From Prevotella sp. (GTDB taxonomy: Bacteria > Bacteroidota > Bacteroidia > Bacteroidales > Bacteroidaceae), in assembly GCA_016291915.1 (NCBI GenBank), contig JAEEZP010000192.1, positions 1-7,460 on the forward strand: a DNA stretch of 7,460 nt. Reading direction: 5' to 3'. The position numbers and the translations under genes were made by a program. How positions within the stretch are numbered: position 1 is the stretch's first letter; every line of letters begins with the position of its first letter. This document shows positions 6,197-7,460 of this stretch, piece after piece. The notes under the pieces are model-generated. The model was not told the DNA's origin, made no database searches, and saw only the letters and a program-made list of their open reading frames with translations.

Positions 6197-6829
6197 ATGG
6201 AGAAATTAAAATCATCAATGACTAATATGGTGCTGGTGCTCACAGGAGTGGCAGTCATCACAGGATGTATCTTAGCATACGTGAACCATATTACCTCCGG
6301 TCCGATTGAAGTTCAAAAGGCAAAGACACTGGCCGACGGTATCAAGAGTGTGATGGGAAGCGACGAACTGTCGGTTAGTAAGACTGACACTGTTAAACAG
6401 GATGAGAATGGTAAAGAACTGACATACGTTATTTATCAGACACAAGATGGACAGAAGAAAGATTTAGGTGCTGCTGTAGAGAGTACAACAAGTGGTTTCG
6501 GCGGTGACCTGAAGATTCTTGTGGGATTCGATCCTGAGGGTAAGATCTTAGGATATACACTTTTGGAACATGCTGAAACACCGGGATTGGGTGCAAAGGC
6601 AGACAAGTGGTTCCAGAAAGGTGAAAAGGGAGACATTATCGGAAAGAGTCCTGAAAAGCAACTGACTGTATCAAAAGACGGTGGAGAAGTCGATGCGATC
6701 ACTGCATCTACCATTACCAGCCGTGCTTTCCTTAAAGCAGTCAACAATGCCTATGCAGCTTTTAAGGCCACTCCGATAGATGAAGTAGAAAAGACAGATA
6801 GTGTACAACTTAATGACAAGGAGGAATAA
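6197..6829 (+). CDS. rnfG: Rnf complex subunit RnfG, FMN-binding domain protein
   Basis: RnfG is the NqrC-like subunit with one N-terminal membrane anchor (about 9-29) and an FMN-binding domain outside the cytoplasmic membrane. The 210 residues include GFGGDLKILVGFDPEGKI (100-117) and LEHAETPGLGAKADKWFQ (123-140), both typical of the FMN-bind family. The flavin-attachment motif reads D166-A-I-T-A-S-T172, where the consensus is Dxx[ST]GAT. Thr172 is still in place to receive FMN, but the Gly-Ala pair is Ala-Ser. The C-terminus is short and acidic. The anchor contains ITGC (21-24), which resembles a lipobox, but it is followed by more hydrophobic residues, so a plain anchor is more likely. A strong GGAGGA site supports this start, and rnfE follows one base after the stop. 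Confidence 0.96.
   Translation: MEKLKSSMTNMVLVLTGVAVITGCILAYVNHITSGPIEVQKAKTLADGIKSVMGSDELSVSKTDTVKQDENGKELTYVIYQTQDGQKKDLGAAVESTTSGFGGDLKILVGFDPEGKILGYTLLEHAETPGLGAKADKWFQKGEKGDIIGKSPEKQLTVSKDGGEVDAITASTITSRAFLKAVNNAYAAFKATPIDEVEKTDSVQLNDKEE
6818..6824 (+). promoter_or_regulatory. Shine-Dalgarno sequence before rnfE
   Basis: AAGGAGG ends 6 bases before the ATG at 6831. It overlaps the last codons of rnfG (Lys-Glu-Glu). It favours 6831 as the rnfE start over an in-frame GTG at 6801, which would add ten unconserved residues and overlap rnfG. Confidence 0.65.
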
Positions 6830-6830
6830 T

Positions 6831-7415
6831 ATGAGTTATCTGAAAATAATTACCAATGGTATCGTTAAGGAGAACCCGACGTTCGTCCTTATGTTAGGTA
6901 TGTGTCCGACCCTGGCCACCACTACAAGTGCTATTAATGGTTTGGCAATGGGTTTGGCAACAATGTTCGTACTGATATGCTCTAATGTCGTTATTTCTCT
7001 GATTAAGAATCTCACGCCTGACAAGGTACGTATCCCAGTCTTTATTGTTGTTATTGCATCCTTCGTAACCATTCTGCAGATGGTGATGCAGGCATTTGTT
7101 CCTGATATTTACAAGACCCTCGGACTTTTCATCCCACTGATTGTGGTAAACTGTGTTATCTTGGGACGAGCAGAAGCATTTGCTGCCAAGAATGGAGCTG
7201 TCGAGAGTCTGATGGATGGTATCGGTATCGGACTTGGTTTTACCATCGGTCTTACCCTTCTGGGTATCTGCCGCGAACTGCTCGGAGCTGGTTCTATCTT
7301 CGGTTTTATTCTGCTGCCAGAAACCTATAACATGTTGATGTTCGTGCTGCCTCCGGGTGCATTCATCACACTGGGATTCCTTGTTGCTATCATTAACAAA
7401 CTTAAGAAAGCATAA
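6831..7415 (+). CDS. rnfE: Rnf complex subunit RnfE, integral membrane protein
   Basis: RnfE pairs with RnfA as two related, oppositely oriented membrane proteins at the heart of the Rnf pump, equivalent to NqrD and NqrE. The 194 residues begin MSYLKIITNGIVKENPTFV and contain six probable helices (about 17-35, 38-58, 69-89, 98-115, 131-150, 170-190). Two family cysteines are present: Cys25 in GMCPTLA and Cys108 in VNCVILGRAEAFA. In related complexes the matching cysteines of the RnfA/RnfE pair hold an iron-sulfur cluster within the membrane. Length is normal. The start at 6831 was chosen because it matches the conserved N-terminus, follows an AAGGAGG site and leaves one base after the rnfG stop. 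The rnfA start follows after two bases. Confidence 0.96.
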   Translation: MSYLKIITNGIVKENPTFVLMLGMCPTLATTTSAINGLAMGLATMFVLICSNVVISLIKNLTPDKVRIPVFIVVIASFVTILQMVMQAFVPDIYKTLGLFIPLIVVNCVILGRAEAFAAKNGAVESLMDGIGIGLGFTIGLTLLGICRELLGAGSIFGFILLPETYNMLMFVLPPGAFITLGFLVAIINKLKKA

Positions 7416-7417
7416 TT

Positions 7418-7460
7418 ATGGAGTACATACTTATATTCATATCAGCAATCTTTGTCAATA
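7418..7460 (+). CDS. rnfA: Rnf complex subunit RnfA, N-terminal fragment (continues beyond window)
   Basis: Only 14 codons are visible, reading MEYILIFISAIFVN, which is the highly conserved RnfA N-terminus and the beginning of its first membrane helix. RnfA is the partner of RnfE in the membrane core, normally about 190 residues. It begins two bases after the rnfE stop with no clear Shine-Dalgarno, so it is very likely translated by coupling. The assignment rests on the sequence start and on the fixed gene order B-C-D-G-E-A. Confidence 0.9.
   Translation, partial: MEYILIFISAIFVN

Noticed and set aside
6801..6830. GTG start for rnfE at 6801
   Set aside because: It adds ten residues not typical of RnfE and overlaps rnfG; the ATG at 6831 has a good Shine-Dalgarno and the conserved N-terminus.
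1..7460. tRNA, rRNA, CRISPR array, insertion sequence, prophage or new defence system
   Set aside because: No such structure seen. The window is filled by two minus-strand genes and the rnf operon, with only short intergenic gaps, and composition is even throughout.

Overview
The window reads as a piece of a Bacteroidota chromosome, most likely a Prevotella/Segatella-type Bacteroidales. Three promoters carry the phylum's TAnnTTTG -7 box, two of them with a correctly spaced TTG-type -33 box. The promoter-proximal genes lack Shine-Dalgarno sequences, and the gene order rseC-rnfBCDGEA is the one found in this group. The genus is an inference from codon use and gene style.

Left part, minus strand (1-2082). 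First comes the N-terminal three quarters of an M3-family zinc peptidase (Dcp-like peptidyl-dipeptidase). It carries a lipoprotein signal, and its HEFGH zinc motif lies just inside the window edge. Upstream of it is a gene for a very acidic 146-residue protein that I do not recognise. Each gene has its own Bacteroidota-type -7 box, and the peptidase leader holds a perfect 7-bp inverted repeat two bases before the start codon.

Centre (2083-2292). A 210-bp divergent intergenic region carries two back-to-back Bacteroidota promoters. One drives the acidic-protein gene leftwards, the other drives the rnf operon rightwards. A perfect 12-bp palindrome sits at the predicted rnf transcription start.

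Right part, plus strand (2293-7460). This is one tightly packed operon: rseC-like gene, rnfB, rnfC, rnfD, rnfG, rnfE and the first 14 codons of rnfA. The products build the Rnf complex, a membrane ion pump that couples electron flow between reduced ferredoxin and NAD+ to Na+ or H+ transport. RnfB takes electrons from ferredoxin through a string of [4Fe-4S] clusters. RnfC is the soluble FMN/NADH-side subunit with two more clusters. RnfD and RnfG carry covalently bound FMN, and RnfE with RnfA form the membrane core with a shared iron-sulfur site. RseC is the small membrane cysteine protein often found beside rnf.

The window is mostly an ordinary, intact energy-metabolism locus, not a new system. 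The points most worth a second look are a repeated C-terminal tail on RnfB, a modified flavin-attachment motif in RnfG, the hairpin in front of the peptidase start, the palindrome at the rnf transcription start, the use of real Shine-Dalgarno sequences only inside the operon, and the unknown acidic protein.
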